55,228 bases of DNA from Pseudonocardia lacus (lineage in GTDB: Bacteria; Actinomycetota; Actinomycetes; Mycobacteriales; Pseudonocardiaceae): positions 1 to 55,228 of the forward strand of contig NZ_JAHDTH010000029.1 in NCBI RefSeq assembly GCF_018531445.1, written 5' to 3'. Below are positions 7,981 to 17,010 of this stretch, one piece after another. The notes under the pieces were generated by a model, which had not been told where the DNA came from, searched no databases, and saw only the letters and a list, made by a program, of their open reading frames with translations. The first letter of the stretch is position 1; each line of letters opens with the position of its first letter. The position numbers and the translations under genes were made by a program.

Positions 7981-9414
7981 ATGGTTGAGTCCCCGGTCTG
8001 GTCCCGGCGCAAGTTCCTCGGCGCGAGCGCCACCGCCATGGGTGCCCTGGGCCTGAGTGCGTGCGGCGGCGCGAGCCAGCCCGCCGCGCCGCAGGTCCAG
8101 GTCGAGGTGCCGCAGTCGGTCATCGACGCCGCGGCGCCGTTCCGCGGGCAGCAGGTGCGGATGCTGTCCCAGAAGCTCTACTCCGAGGCCGCCAACGCGG
8201 CGCTCGACCGGTCGGTCCAGAAGTTCGCCGAGGCCACCGGCACCACCATCGAGAACAGCCTGGTCCAGGCCGACGCGGGCGACATGGTCGCCAAGATCGA
8301 CGCCGAGGTGAAGGCGGGTACCGCCCGCGACCTGGCCTTCGCCACCGACAGCCGGTTCGTCGCCCAGTTCTTCAACCTCGGCATCCTCACCGACCTCACC
8401 GACGTCGTCACCGAACTCACCGCCGAGTTCGGCGAGCCCACCGCGGAGTCGAAGAACTACTGCGTCTTCGACGGCAAGTGGTTCGCGATCCCCTACCACT
8501 TCATCGGGGTCGGGTCGTTCGCGCGCAAGGACTGGATGCAGGAGAAGGGCATCGCGCTCAAGGACTTCTACACCTGGGAGGAGATGCGCGACATCGCCCT
8601 GGAGATCTCCGACCCGGCCCAGCGCCGCTTCGGCTGGGGCATGACGATCAACCGCTCCGGCGACGCCAACGGCATGATCGAATCGATCATCAACGGTTAC
8701 GGCGGCGCGCTGACCTCGAACGACGGCACCAAGGTCACCTTCAACACCCCCGAGACCGTCGAGGCGGTGACGTTCCTGGGCGACATCTACACCAACCCGA
8801 AGTACAAGCCGATGCTCCCGCCCGGGATCGAGAGCTGGACCGACTCCAGCAACAACGAGAACTGGCTGGCCGGCATCCTCGGCTACACCCGCAACCAGTA
8901 CAGCGTCTACGCCGACTCCAAGTCCAAGGGCAACCCGGTCTACGAGCAGACCCACCCCTTCATCGACTGCATCGGGCCGGCCACCGACCAGCCGCTGCTG
9001 TTCGGCCAGTCCCAGGCGTTCGTGGTCTTCAAGGGGGTGGCCAACCCCGAGCTGGCCAAGGTCCTGGCCAAGTACCTGGTCAGCGGCACCCCGCTGCTGG
9101 GGATCGCCAAGGAGGCCACCGGCCTGGCGATGCCGGCGTGGCAGAAGGTGTGGGACTCCGACCCCTTCTACACCAGCGGTGACCCGGCCTTCCCGGCCCT
9201 GCGCAAGATCACCGAGGCGCCGCTGCCGCTGACCACCAAGACCGGCAACGCGTTCCCCCAGGCGCCCAGCCCCGGCGCCCAGGCCGCCGTCGCGGCCTAC
9301 CTGCTGACCGACATGATGCAGCAGGTCGTGCAGGGCACCCCGGCCGCGGCGGCGGTGGCCGAGGCGCACACCCGGATGGTGGATATCTTCGAGCAGCAGG
9401 GCGTCCCGCAGTGA
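7981..9414 (+). CDS. Sugar ABC transporter substrate-binding lipoprotein (family 1)
   Basis: The 477-residue protein starts with a twin-arginine-like motif SRRKFLG and a hydrophobic stretch ending in the lipobox LSAC, so it is probably exported by Tat and lipid-anchored. The body is typical of family 1 carbohydrate-binding proteins, with alternating alpha/beta segments such as ARDLAFATDSRF and an aromatic-rich binding region. The ATG at 7981 was chosen for its ribosome site GGGAGGAG and the signal peptide; the frame is open further upstream but not signal-like. The fused permease gene overlaps its end by 4 nt. Given the neighbours, the ligand is probably a sugar acid or a glycoside of one. 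Confidence 0.9.
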   Translation: MVESPVWSRRKFLGASATAMGALGLSACGGASQPAAPQVQVEVPQSVIDAAAPFRGQQVRMLSQKLYSEAANAALDRSVQKFAEATGTTIENSLVQADAGDMVAKIDAEVKAGTARDLAFATDSRFVAQFFNLGILTDLTDVVTELTAEFGEPTAESKNYCVFDGKWFAIPYHFIGVGSFARKDWMQEKGIALKDFYTWEEMRDIALEISDPAQRRFGWGMTINRSGDANGMIESIINGYGGALTSNDGTKVTFNTPETVEAVTFLGDIYTNPKYKPMLPPGIESWTDSSNNENWLAGILGYTRNQYSVYADSKSKGNPVYEQTHPFIDCIGPATDQPLLFGQSQAFVVFKGVANPELAKVLAKYLVSGTPLLGIAKEATGLAMPAWQKVWDSDPFYTSGDPAFPALRKITEAPLPLTTKTGNAFPQAPSPGAQAAVAAYLLTDMMQQVVQGTPAAAAVAEAHTRMVDIFEQQGVPQ

Positions 9415-11432
9415 CGACCCTGCAGAAGCGTCCGGCCCCGGCGGCCGCCGGGCCGCCGGGCGCCGGCTCGCTCACCCGCACCCAGCGGACGCTCGGTCGG
9501 GACTGGCGCATGGCGGCGGTCTTCATGGCCCCGACGGTGCTGCTGATCGCCGGGCTCATCCTGGTCCCGATCATCGACTCGGTGATCACCAGCACCACCG
9601 AGCGGCACGGCGCCGAGACGGTGTTCGTCGGGCTGGACAACTACACCGCGTTGGTCGACGACCGCCAGTTCCACACCGGCGTGGTCAACTCGTTCGTCTT
9701 CACCGCCTACGCCGAGGTCTTCAAGGTGGTGCTGGGGCTGATCGCGGCCCTGATGCTGCACCACATGAAGCGCGGCCGGGCGGTGCTGGCCGGCATCCTG
9801 CTGCTGCCCTGGGTCGTGCCCACGGTGGTCACCGCGTTCAGCTGGCGGTCGCTGTTCGACCCGATCTTCGGCAGCGTCAACACCCTGCTCACCGCGTCCG
9901 GGATCGGCCCGCTGCTGGCCGACGCGCGGCTGGTGGACACCTGGCCGGCCGGTTGGCTGTCCGACGCGTCGCTGGCCATGCCGTCGGTCATCCTGGTCAA
10001 CGTCTGGAAGGGCATCCCGTTCTTCACGGTGACGTTCCTGGCCGGGCTCAAGGCCATCGACTCCGGCCTGCACGAGGCGGCGATGGTCGACGGCGCCTCG
10101 CCGTGGCAGCGGTTCGTGCACGTGACGCTGCCCGGGCTGCGCTACGTCATGATCGTGACGGTGCTGCTGTCGTCCATCTGGACGTTCAACAACTTCGACC
10201 TGATCTGGCTGATGACCCAGGGCGGGCCCGGCGACGCCACCGCGCCCTACGTGATGGTCGCCTACTCCAAGGCGATCGCGCAGTTGCAGTTCGGCGCGGG
10301 CGCGGCGGTCACCCTGGTGATGGTGCCGGTCATCGCGGTGCTGGTGGTGATCCTGGTGCGGATGATGCGCAGCGGCGACACCCCCACCGCGGAAGTGCTC
10401 GGCTCCGGGGGGCGCCGCCCCCTGCTGAACCGGGCCCAGCGCCGCATCCTGCTGTGGGTCGCCGCCGCGGCGTTCACCGCGCTGCTGGCCTGGTCGTCGC
10501 CGCACATCTTCTGGAAGGCCGGGGTCGTGCTGGGCGCCTGCGTCCTGGTCGCCGCGCTGGTCGGGCGGCTGATCTCCACGCTGGCCGCCCGCGGGCGGGT
10601 GCGGGCCGCGCGCACAACGACCGGCGTCGGGTCGGGCTTCGCGCTGTTCCTGCTGCTCGGCTTCGTGCTCGGGCCGCTGTACTGGATCTTCGTCACGGCG
10701 TTCAAGTCCGACACCCAGATCACCATGCGCAGCAGCGACCTGTGGCCCACGCCGTGGAGCATGGACCAGTTCACCAAGCTGTTCACCAGCCAGGCGTTCG
10801 GCACCTGGTACCTCAACACGATCCTGGTGTCGGTCGCCTCCACGATCATCGCGCTGATCTGCTCGGCGCTGGCCGGTTACGCGCTGGCGAGGCTGCGCTT
10901 CCGCGGGTCGCAGTCGTTCACCGTCACCGTGCTGCTCACCTACGTGATGCCGGGCGCGCTGCTGTTCATCCCGCTCTACCAGATCATGAGCGGCTTCCGG
11001 CTGACCGACTCGCTGTGGTCGCTGGTGGTGGCCTACCCGACGTTCACGCTGCCGTTCGCGACCTGGCTGCTGGTCGGGTACTTCAAGTCGATCCCCATCG
11101 ACCTGGAGGAGGCCGCGCTCGTCGACGGCTGCACCCGGCTGCAGGCGTTCCGCCGGGTCGTGCTGCCGCTGGCCAAGCCGGGGCTGCTGGCGGTCGCGCT
11201 GTTCACCCTCACCAACGCGTGGAACGAGTTCCTGTTCGCCTTCGTGTTCATCACCAAGGACGAGTACAAGACGCTCCCGGTCGGCATGCAGTCGATGATC
11301 TTCGGCGACGTGGTGCCGCAGGGCCAACTGGCGGCGGCGTCGCTGCTGATCAGCATCCCGGTGGTGCTGATGTACGCGTTCGGGCAGCGGTTCCTCACCG
11401 AGGGGCTCACCGCCGGGGCGGTCAAGGGATGA
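9411..11432 (+). CDS. Fused sugar ABC permease (MalF-like plus MalG-like in one chain)
   Basis: This 673-residue protein contains two complete permease halves. The first, about residues 35-325, has an EAA loop EAAMVDGASPWQRF near 222. The second, about 410-673, has EEAALVDGCTRLQAFRR near 567. Between them two further hydrophobic segments (LLWVAAAAFTALLAW and a following one) act as a membrane linker. Normally the two permeases are separate proteins that dimerise; here they are translated as one. The gene overlaps the binding-protein gene (GTGA) and the next gene (ATGA), so the operon is tightly coupled. No ATPase gene is present, so a shared MsiK-type ATPase is presumably used. Confidence 0.9.
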   Translation: MTTLQKRPAPAAAGPPGAGSLTRTQRTLGRDWRMAAVFMAPTVLLIAGLILVPIIDSVITSTTERHGAETVFVGLDNYTALVDDRQFHTGVVNSFVFTAYAEVFKVVLGLIAALMLHHMKRGRAVLAGILLLPWVVPTVVTAFSWRSLFDPIFGSVNTLLTASGIGPLLADARLVDTWPAGWLSDASLAMPSVILVNVWKGIPFFTVTFLAGLKAIDSGLHEAAMVDGASPWQRFVHVTLPGLRYVMIVTVLLSSIWTFNNFDLIWLMTQGGPGDATAPYVMVAYSKAIAQLQFGAGAAVTLVMVPVIAVLVVILVRMMRSGDTPTAEVLGSGGRRPLLNRAQRRILLWVAAAAFTALLAWSSPHIFWKAGVVLGACVLVAALVGRLISTLAARGRVRAARTTTGVGSGFALFLLLGFVLGPLYWIFVTAFKSDTQITMRSSDLWPTPWSMDQFTKLFTSQAFGTWYLNTILVSVASTIIALICSALAGYALARLRFRGSQSFTVTVLLTYVMPGALLFIPLYQIMSGFRLTDSLWSLVVAYPTFTLPFATWLLVGYFKSIPIDLEEAALVDGCTRLQAFRRVVLPLAKPGLLAVALFTLTNAWNEFLFAFVFITKDEYKTLPVGMQSMIFGDVVPQGQLAAASLLISIPVVLMYAFGQRFLTEGLTAGAVKG

Positions 11433-12754
11433 CGAGAGGAAGCCACGCAGTGAGCGAGCGTGCGAGCGAACCGTCCGGCACCGTCGAGTCCGTCCTCACC
11501 GAGGAGCACGTCAGCACCGCCTCGCGGCCGAGCGCCCTGCGCATCACCGACCTGCGGGTGGCCAACCTGCACGGGGTCCCGTTCCGCTCGTCGATCATCC
11601 GGCTGGACACCAACCAGGGCCTGGTCGGCTACGGCGAGGTGCGCGACCAGGCCAGCGCGACCTACGCGCTGATGCTCAAGAGCCGGCTGGTCGGCGAGAA
11701 CCCGTGCAACGTCGACAAGATCTTCCGCAAGATCAAGCAGTTCGGCCACCACGCCCGCCAGGGCGGCGGCGTCTCCGGGGTGGAGATGGCGCTGATGGAC
11801 CTGGCCGGCAAGGCCTACGGCGTGCCGGCGTACGCGCTGGTCGGCGGGCGGTTCCGGGACACCGTGCGGTGCTACGCCGACACCCCGTCGCTGCTCGACC
11901 CGCGCGAGATGGGCGAGCGGCTGCTCGAACGCAAGCGGCGCGGCTTCACGATGCTCAAGATGGACGTCGGGGTGAACCTGCTGTGGGACGTGCCGGGCGC
12001 GCTGATCGCCCCGGCCGGCGCCCGCGAGGACAGCTCCACGATGCACCCGTTCTCCGGCATCCAGGTCACCGCGAAGGGCGTCGACCACCTCGCCGCCTAC
12101 GTGGAGACCGTCCGCTCGGTCGTCGGCTACGACGTGGCGCTGGCCGCCGACCACTTCGGGCACATCGCGCTGGACTCGTGCATCCGGATCGGGCGGGCGC
12201 TGGAGCCGTTCACGCTGGCCTGGGTCGAGGACATGATCCCGTGGCAGTTCACCGACCAGTGGCGCCAGCTGACCGAGGCCATCGCGGTGCCGACGTGCAC
12301 CGGCGAGGACATCTACCTCACCGAGGGCTTCAAGCCGCTGCTCGACGCGGGGGCGATCCGGGTCGTGCACCCCGACCCGGCCACCTCCGGCGGGATCACC
12401 GAGACCAAGCGGCTGGGCGATTACGCGCAGGAGCGCGGGGTCGCGATGGCCCTGCACCTGGCGGCGTCGCCGATCGCGACGATGGCGTGCGTGCACCTGG
12501 CCGCGGCGACGGAGAACTTCCTCGCACTGGAGCACCACGCCGCCGACGTGGACTTCTGGTCGGACCTGGTCACCGACCTGCCCCGGCCGCTCATCCGGGA
12601 CGGCTCCATCACCGTCCCGGAGACCCCGGGCCTGGGCTTCGGCGACATCAACGAGGAGCTGTTCCGCCGCCAGCTCGACCCCCGCGCGCCGGAGTTCTTC
12701 GCCGACACCGGCCACTGGGACGGCGAGGCCAGCCACGACCGGTTGTGGAGCTGA
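11429..12754 (+). CDS. Enolase-superfamily enzyme (mandelate racemase/MLE family)
   Basis: This 441-residue protein has enolase-superfamily features. Numbered from the ATG they are K177-x-D179 (LKMD), D241 and H242 (AADHFG), E267 (WVEDMIP), E293 (TGEDIY) and H343 (LHLAASP). It is probably a sugar-acid dehydratase or epimerase using Mg2+. The first 35 residues are an extra low-complexity leader. The ATG at 11429 overlaps the permease stop; an in-frame GTG at 11450 has a better-placed AGAGGA and may be the true start. It differs clearly from the enzyme at 5691, so the locus has two distinct acid-sugar enzymes. Confidence 0.88.
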   Translation: MTRGSHAVSERASEPSGTVESVLTEEHVSTASRPSALRITDLRVANLHGVPFRSSIIRLDTNQGLVGYGEVRDQASATYALMLKSRLVGENPCNVDKIFRKIKQFGHHARQGGGVSGVEMALMDLAGKAYGVPAYALVGGRFRDTVRCYADTPSLLDPREMGERLLERKRRGFTMLKMDVGVNLLWDVPGALIAPAGAREDSSTMHPFSGIQVTAKGVDHLAAYVETVRSVVGYDVALAADHFGHIALDSCIRIGRALEPFTLAWVEDMIPWQFTDQWRQLTEAIAVPTCTGEDIYLTEGFKPLLDAGAIRVVHPDPATSGGITETKRLGDYAQERGVAMALHLAASPIATMACVHLAAATENFLALEHHAADVDFWSDLVTDLPRPLIRDGSITVPETPGLGFGDINEELFRRQLDPRAPEFFADTGHWDGEASHDRLWS

Positions 12755-12758
12755 CGCG

Positions 12759-13604
12759 GTGCGCATCGTGATCACCGGCGCGGCGGGCGGGCTCGGCCGC
12801 CGCGTCGTCGAGCGGGCGGTGCGGGCCGGGCACGAGGTGATCGCCGTCGACCTCGCCGTCCCGGACCGCGCCGCGGCCGTCGAGTGGCGCACGGCCGACC
12901 TGACCGACCTCGGCCAGGTGCGGACCGCACTGGAGGGCGCGCAGGGCCTCGTGCACCTGGGGGCGCTCACCCACCCCCGGCACCCGGAGCCCGACGTCTT
13001 CCGGACCAACGTCGACGGCACCCACCACGTGCTGGTGGCCGCCGAGGAGCACGGGATCGAGGCGGTCTGCCTGGCCTCCAGCGTCAACGCGATCGGCGGC
13101 GTGTTCAGCGCCGCCGCGCGCTACGACCAGTTCCCGGTGACCGAGGAGCACCCGACCTACTGCGAGGACTCCTACAGCCTGTCCAAGTGGATCCTCGAGC
13201 AGGAGTCCGCGGCGTGCGCCCGGCGCCGGCCGGAGGCGGCGTTCACGGCGCTGCGCCTGCACGCGCTGCGCGAGGACCACGCGCACGCGCGGGCCACGAT
13301 GAACGAGCTGCACGGCGTCAGCCAGCTGTGGGGGTGGACGTCGTTCGACTCGGCCGCGGCGGCGTGCCTGCTCGCCCTGCACCGCAGCACCCCGGGGCAC
13401 GCGGTCTGCCACGTCGTGGCCGCACGGACCACCAGCGAAACCCCGTCGGTCGAGCTGGCGCGCCGCTGGTACCCCGACGTCCCGGTCGAGCGGGCGCTGA
13501 CCGGGTGCACCGGGTTCTACGCGACCGACGCCGCGAAGGACGTCCTCGGCTGGGACGCCTGCGACGAGCACCCGGCGCTCTCCCCCGCGGAGAGCGCCGG
13601 GTGA
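12759..13604 (+). CDS. NAD-dependent epimerase/dehydratase, uronate-dehydrogenase-like
   Basis: The 281-residue protein is an extended short-chain dehydrogenase: the nucleotide-binding GAAGGLG lies at residues 7-13, the catalytic serine region at LASSVNAIG and the YxxxK motif as YSLSK near 144. It has the short length and layout of bacterial uronate dehydrogenases, which oxidise a hexuronate to an aldarolactone and so feed dehydratases like the one just upstream. That substrate is an inference from context. The GTG at 12759 follows the upstream stop by 4 nt. Its last codons form a strong hairpin. Confidence 0.8.
   Translation: MRIVITGAAGGLGRRVVERAVRAGHEVIAVDLAVPDRAAAVEWRTADLTDLGQVRTALEGAQGLVHLGALTHPRHPEPDVFRTNVDGTHHVLVAAEEHGIEAVCLASSVNAIGGVFSAAARYDQFPVTEEHPTYCEDSYSLSKWILEQESAACARRRPEAAFTALRLHALREDHAHARATMNELHGVSQLWGWTSFDSAAAACLLALHRSTPGHAVCHVVAARTTSETPSVELARRWYPDVPVERALTGCTGFYATDAAKDVLGWDACDEHPALSPAESAG
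13570..13602. terminator. Perfect hairpin overlapping the 3' end of the epimerase gene
   Basis: ACCCGGCGCTCTC at 13570-13582 pairs exactly with 13590-13602 around a 7-nt loop. It covers the last codons and reaches the first base of the stop of the epimerase gene, between convergent transcription units (the rraA-like gene ends at 13629). It probably terminates the sugar operon. It has no T-tract. Confidence 0.6.
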
Positions 13605-13628
13605 CGGCCCGCGCGGCCGGGTCGCGCG

Positions 13629-14384
13629 CTAGCCGCGCCGGGCCCGCTCCCACTCCTCGTACTCGGGGCGGGCCTCGTCGGACAGCGGGTAGTAGAGGCG
13701 CATGTCCCCGCCCTCCGCCAGGCGCTCGCGGGAGAACACCTCCCACGCCGCGTGCTCGCTCGCCTTCGCCAGCAGCGCCTCCGCGAGCCCGATCGGCACC
13801 ACGACCGCGCCGTCGTCGTCGGCCACGATGATGTCGCCGGGCTCCACCACCGTCCCCCCGCAGGCGATGGGGACGTTCACCGCGTGCGGGACGATATCGG
13901 TCTGCGTGTGGAAATTCGGCGTCGCGCCGCGCAGCCACAGCCCGATGCCCAATTTCTTCACCTCGCCGAAATCGCGCACGCAGCCGTCGATGACCACCCC
14001 GGCCCCACCGCGGCCCATGAAATAGGTCATCATCATCTCGCCGAACACTCCGCTGGCCATGTCGGCCCGCGCGTCCACGACGACCACGTCGCCGGGCTTG
14101 GTGTGGTAGAGCACGTGCCGGTGCAGTTGCCGCTCCGGGTCGGCGTACTCGTCGACGTCGTACAGGTCCTCCCGCTTGGGCATGAACTGCAAGGTCAAGG
14201 CCGGTCCGGCGATCGTCTTGCCGGGGCTGAAGGAGACCGGCCCCTGGATGTGGGCGTTGCGCACGCCCAGCCGGCTGAGCTCGCTGCTCGCCGTCGCGCT
14301 GCCGACCGCGGCCAACCCGGCGACCAGGTCGGCCGGTGGCCTGACGATGTCGGGCGCCTCGATACCGGCATTCTGTCGCTGCAT
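13629..14384 (-). CDS. RraA-family aldolase/decarboxylase-like protein
   Basis: The 251-residue protein carries the RraA-fold signature: GGAGVVIDGCVRDFGEVKKLG supplies the conserved R-D pair, and residues near VVDARAD and VPIACGGTVVEPGD complete the site. Members split 4-hydroxy-4-methyl-2-oxoglutarate or related keto acids into pyruvate and another product using a divalent metal. Such aldolases fit below a sugar-acid dehydratase. The ATG at 14384 is chosen because GGAAAGG lies upstream in the transcript; the open frame continues to 14930 without protein-like sequence. It is divergent from the CoA transferase gene. Confidence 0.85.
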   Translation of the reverse strand: MQRQNAGIEAPDIVRPPADLVAGLAAVGSATASSELSRLGVRNAHIQGPVSFSPGKTIAGPALTLQFMPKREDLYDVDEYADPERQLHRHVLYHTKPGDVVVVDARADMASGVFGEMMMTYFMGRGGAGVVIDGCVRDFGEVKKLGIGLWLRGATPNFHTQTDIVPHAVNVPIACGGTVVEPGDIIVADDDGAVVVPIGLAEALLAKASEHAAWEVFSRERLAEGGDMRLYYPLSDEARPEYEEWERARRG

Positions 14385-14643
14385 TGCGCACACCTTTCCG
14401 CAGACCGTCGATCCCGTTGCGGAAAGAGCGTAACCCGCGAATTGCGCCGGCGGTGGAAAGTGAGGGCCGGCACGTCGTCCCCCACGCCGAGCTCGCCGCG
14501 GCCGCCCGGGTCGCGCTCGACACCGGCCGAGCCGGTGAGTCGACGCCGTGGACCGGGCGTGGTTCCCGATCACGTAGACACGCCGCCGGTCCGGGGGGTA
14601 TTGAGGACACCATGGAGTCCACGGCGGACGGCCCGGCGCCCCG

Positions 14644-15828
14644 ATGACCGGGCCGCTGGCCGGGATCCGGGTGCTCGACCTGAGCCGGGTCGTGATGGGG
14701 CCGCTGGCCACCCAGGTCCTCGGCGACCAGGGCGCCGACGTGATCATGATGGAGGCGAAGGGCGGCGACACGAACCGGGTGATGGGTCCCGGCCCGCACC
14801 CGCAGCTGTCCGGCGTCGCGCTCAACATGCTGCGCAACAAGCGCTCGGTCGACGTCGACCTCACCACCGCGCGGGGCAGGGCGGTCGTGCACGACGTGCT
14901 GCGCACCTGCGACGTCGTGGTCGCCACCATGCGGCCGCAGGCGCTGGAGCGGCTCGGCCTGGACTACGCGGCGGTGCGGGCGATCCGGCCCGACGTCGTC
15001 TACTGCCAGGGCCAGGGCTACCCGCTGGCCTCCGAGCGCGCGCACGAACCCGCCTACGACGACATCATCCAGGCCGCGACCGGCGTCTCCGACGTGCTCG
15101 CCCGGGTCTCGGGGACCGCGGGGCTCTTCCCGACGATCTTCGCGGACAAGGTCTGCGGGCTGGTGATGGCCCAGGCCGTGACCGCCGCCCTGGTGCACCG
15201 CGAGCGGACCGGGCAGGGCCAGCACGTCGAGGTGGCGATGGTGCAGGCGATGTCGGCGTTCATGCTGGCCGAGCACGGCAGCGGGGCGATCCCGGAGCCG
15301 CCGGTGTCCGCGCCCGGCCGGCCCGCCGCCGGCTACCCGCGCATCCTCAGCCCGGAGCGCCGCCCGCACCCCACGCTCGACGGGCTCGTGCACATCTTCC
15401 CGTACCGCCCGGTGCACTACGCCGCGCTCTTCGCCGCCGCCGGCCGGGAGGGCGCCGCGGACGACCCCCGCTACGTCGACCAGCGCGCCACCATCGCCAA
15501 CGCCGAGTCGCTCTACCGCGACGTCCGGGCCGTCTGCGCCACCCGCACCACGCAGGACTGGCTCGACTTCTGCCACGCGGCCGGCATCCCGGCCACCCGC
15601 GTCGCCTCGCTGCAGGACCTGGTGGACGAGCTGCCGCTGGCCGAGCACCCGGTGACCGGCCCGTACCGGGTGATCCCGCCGATGGCGAACTTCTCGGCGA
15701 CGCCCGCCTCGGTGCGCCGGCCGGCGCCGCTGATCGGGGAGCACACCGCCGAGGTGATCGCGGAAGTCGCGCGGGACAGGGCGCGCGACCCGTCCGACCC
15801 CGACCCCCGGCTGGAGGCAGCCCCGTGA
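14644..15828 (+). CDS. Family III CoA transferase (CaiB/formyl-CoA transferase type)
   Basis: This 394-residue protein starts GPLAGIRVLDLSRVVMGPLA, the hallmark of family III CoA transferases, and has the catalytic aspartate in PAYDDIIQAATG (D139). The C-terminal DWLDFCHAAGIPATRV segment is also typical. It would move CoA between two carboxylic acids. Its stop overlaps the GTG of the crotonase gene, so the two are translationally coupled and probably act in sequence on the same acyl-CoA. The ATG overlaps nothing upstream and the spacer is 259 bp. Confidence 0.92.
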   Translation: MTGPLAGIRVLDLSRVVMGPLATQVLGDQGADVIMMEAKGGDTNRVMGPGPHPQLSGVALNMLRNKRSVDVDLTTARGRAVVHDVLRTCDVVVATMRPQALERLGLDYAAVRAIRPDVVYCQGQGYPLASERAHEPAYDDIIQAATGVSDVLARVSGTAGLFPTIFADKVCGLVMAQAVTAALVHRERTGQGQHVEVAMVQAMSAFMLAEHGSGAIPEPPVSAPGRPAAGYPRILSPERRPHPTLDGLVHIFPYRPVHYAALFAAAGREGAADDPRYVDQRATIANAESLYRDVRAVCATRTTQDWLDFCHAAGIPATRVASLQDLVDELPLAEHPVTGPYRVIPPMANFSATPASVRRPAPLIGEHTAEVIAEVARDRARDPSDPDPRLEAAP

Positions 15829-16586
15829 CCGACGTGACCGTCGAGCGCCGCGACCACACCGCGGTCGTCACCATCCACCGGCCACCGGCCAACTACTTCG
15901 ACTTCGCGCTCATCCACGACCTCGCCGACGCCTTCGAGGCCCTCGACGACGGCGACTGCCGGGCGGCCGTGCTCACCTCGGAGGGCAAGCACTTCTGCGC
16001 CGGCGCGGACTTCGGCGGGGGCGGCGCGCCGAGCGAGCGGGTGGACAGCTCGCGCCGGCTGTACCGGGAGGCCGTGCGGCTGTTCCGGGTGGCGGTCCCG
16101 GTGATCGCCGCGGTGCACGGGGCCGCGGTCGGCGGCGGGCTGGGGCTGGCCTGCGCGGCCGACTTCCGGGTCACCGTGGCCGGCGCGCGGTTCCACGCCA
16201 ACTTCGCCGCGCTGGGCTTCCACCAGGGCTTCGGGCTCAGCGCCACGCTCCCCCGGCTGGTCGGCCCCCAGCGAGCGGCGGAGCTGCTCTACACCGCCCG
16301 CAAGCTCGACGGCGCGCAGGCCGTCGCACTGGGCCTGGCCGACCGGCTCGCCGACGGGGCCGACCCGCTGCCGGCCGCGCTCGCGTTCGCCGACGAGATC
16401 GCCGCGTCGGCGCCGCTGACCGTCCGGTCGATGAAGCAGACCCTGCGCGCCGGCCTGGCCGACGAGGTCGCCGCGGCGACCGAGCGCGAGCTGGCCGAGC
16501 AGACCCGGCTGTGGGCCACCGAGGACTGCGCGATCGGTGTCGCGGCGAACCTGGCCCGCGAGGTGCCGGTGTTCGTCGGGCGCTGA
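15825..16586 (+). CDS. Enoyl-CoA hydratase/isomerase family (crotonase) with unusual active site
   Basis: The 253-residue protein has the crotonase oxyanion segments HFCAGADFGGG and HGAAVGGGLGLACAADFR. In classic hydratases a glutamate follows GGGC (as GGGCELA) and another sits in GQPEI; here the matching positions are glycine (GGGLGLA) and phenylalanine (HANFA). It is therefore unlikely to be a standard enoyl-CoA hydratase and may catalyse another crotonase reaction such as isomerisation, hydrolysis or C-C cleavage. It starts at GTG 15825 in a GTGA overlap with the CoA transferase gene, pointing to a joint pathway. Confidence 0.88.
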   Translation: MTDVTVERRDHTAVVTIHRPPANYFDFALIHDLADAFEALDDGDCRAAVLTSEGKHFCAGADFGGGGAPSERVDSSRRLYREAVRLFRVAVPVIAAVHGAAVGGGLGLACAADFRVTVAGARFHANFAALGFHQGFGLSATLPRLVGPQRAAELLYTARKLDGAQAVALGLADRLADGADPLPAALAFADEIAASAPLTVRSMKQTLRAGLADEVAAATERELAEQTRLWATEDCAIGVAANLAREVPVFVGR

Positions 16587-16600
16587 GCGGGCCGCGACCG

Positions 16601-16831
16601 CTACGCGGCCACCGGTGGGCCCAGCCCGACGACGCACCGCGTGTGGGCGGCGACGAGATCGCCGGCCTCCCAGCTGTGGAACGCCGTGTCCGCGGCGCGC
16701 CGGCCGCAGAGGGCGCAGGTCCCGGCGTCGCGGTCGATCACCTCGCGGCGGAGGGCGGTCCACCCACCCGTCTCGTCGGCGACCGACGCGGCCCAGGCGG
16801 TGGTGAGCGGGGTGTCGAGCAGCGTGGTCAT
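16601..16831 (-). CDS. Small HNH-like hypothetical protein
   Basis: This 76-residue protein contains REVIDRDAGTCALCGRRAAD followed by AHTRC. The C-x2-C and a later H-x2-C look like the zinc-binding part of a minimal HNH nuclease fold, but the catalytic histidine motif (usually DHxxP) is not evident. It may therefore be a zinc-binding relative rather than an active nuclease. It lies alone, convergent with the crotonase gene and divergent from the MBL-fold gene. Confidence 0.55.
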   Translation of the reverse strand: MTTLLDTPLTTAWAASVADETGGWTALRREVIDRDAGTCALCGRRAADTAFHSWEAGDLVAAHTRCVVGLGPPVAA

Positions 16832-17010
16832 GGGGGTTCACCTCGTGGTCGGATCGGCGGTGTGCGACGAGTGTGGTCGCCGCCACTGCAGTGGGGACTC
16901 GACGTCGAGGTGGTGTTCATCGGTCCCGGGGTACCGGCTTTTGTCACCAGACGGTCAGGTCGCGCGGGGGCGGCGGGTACGGTCGGCCCTCCGCCGAGGG
17001 GAGGAACGTC

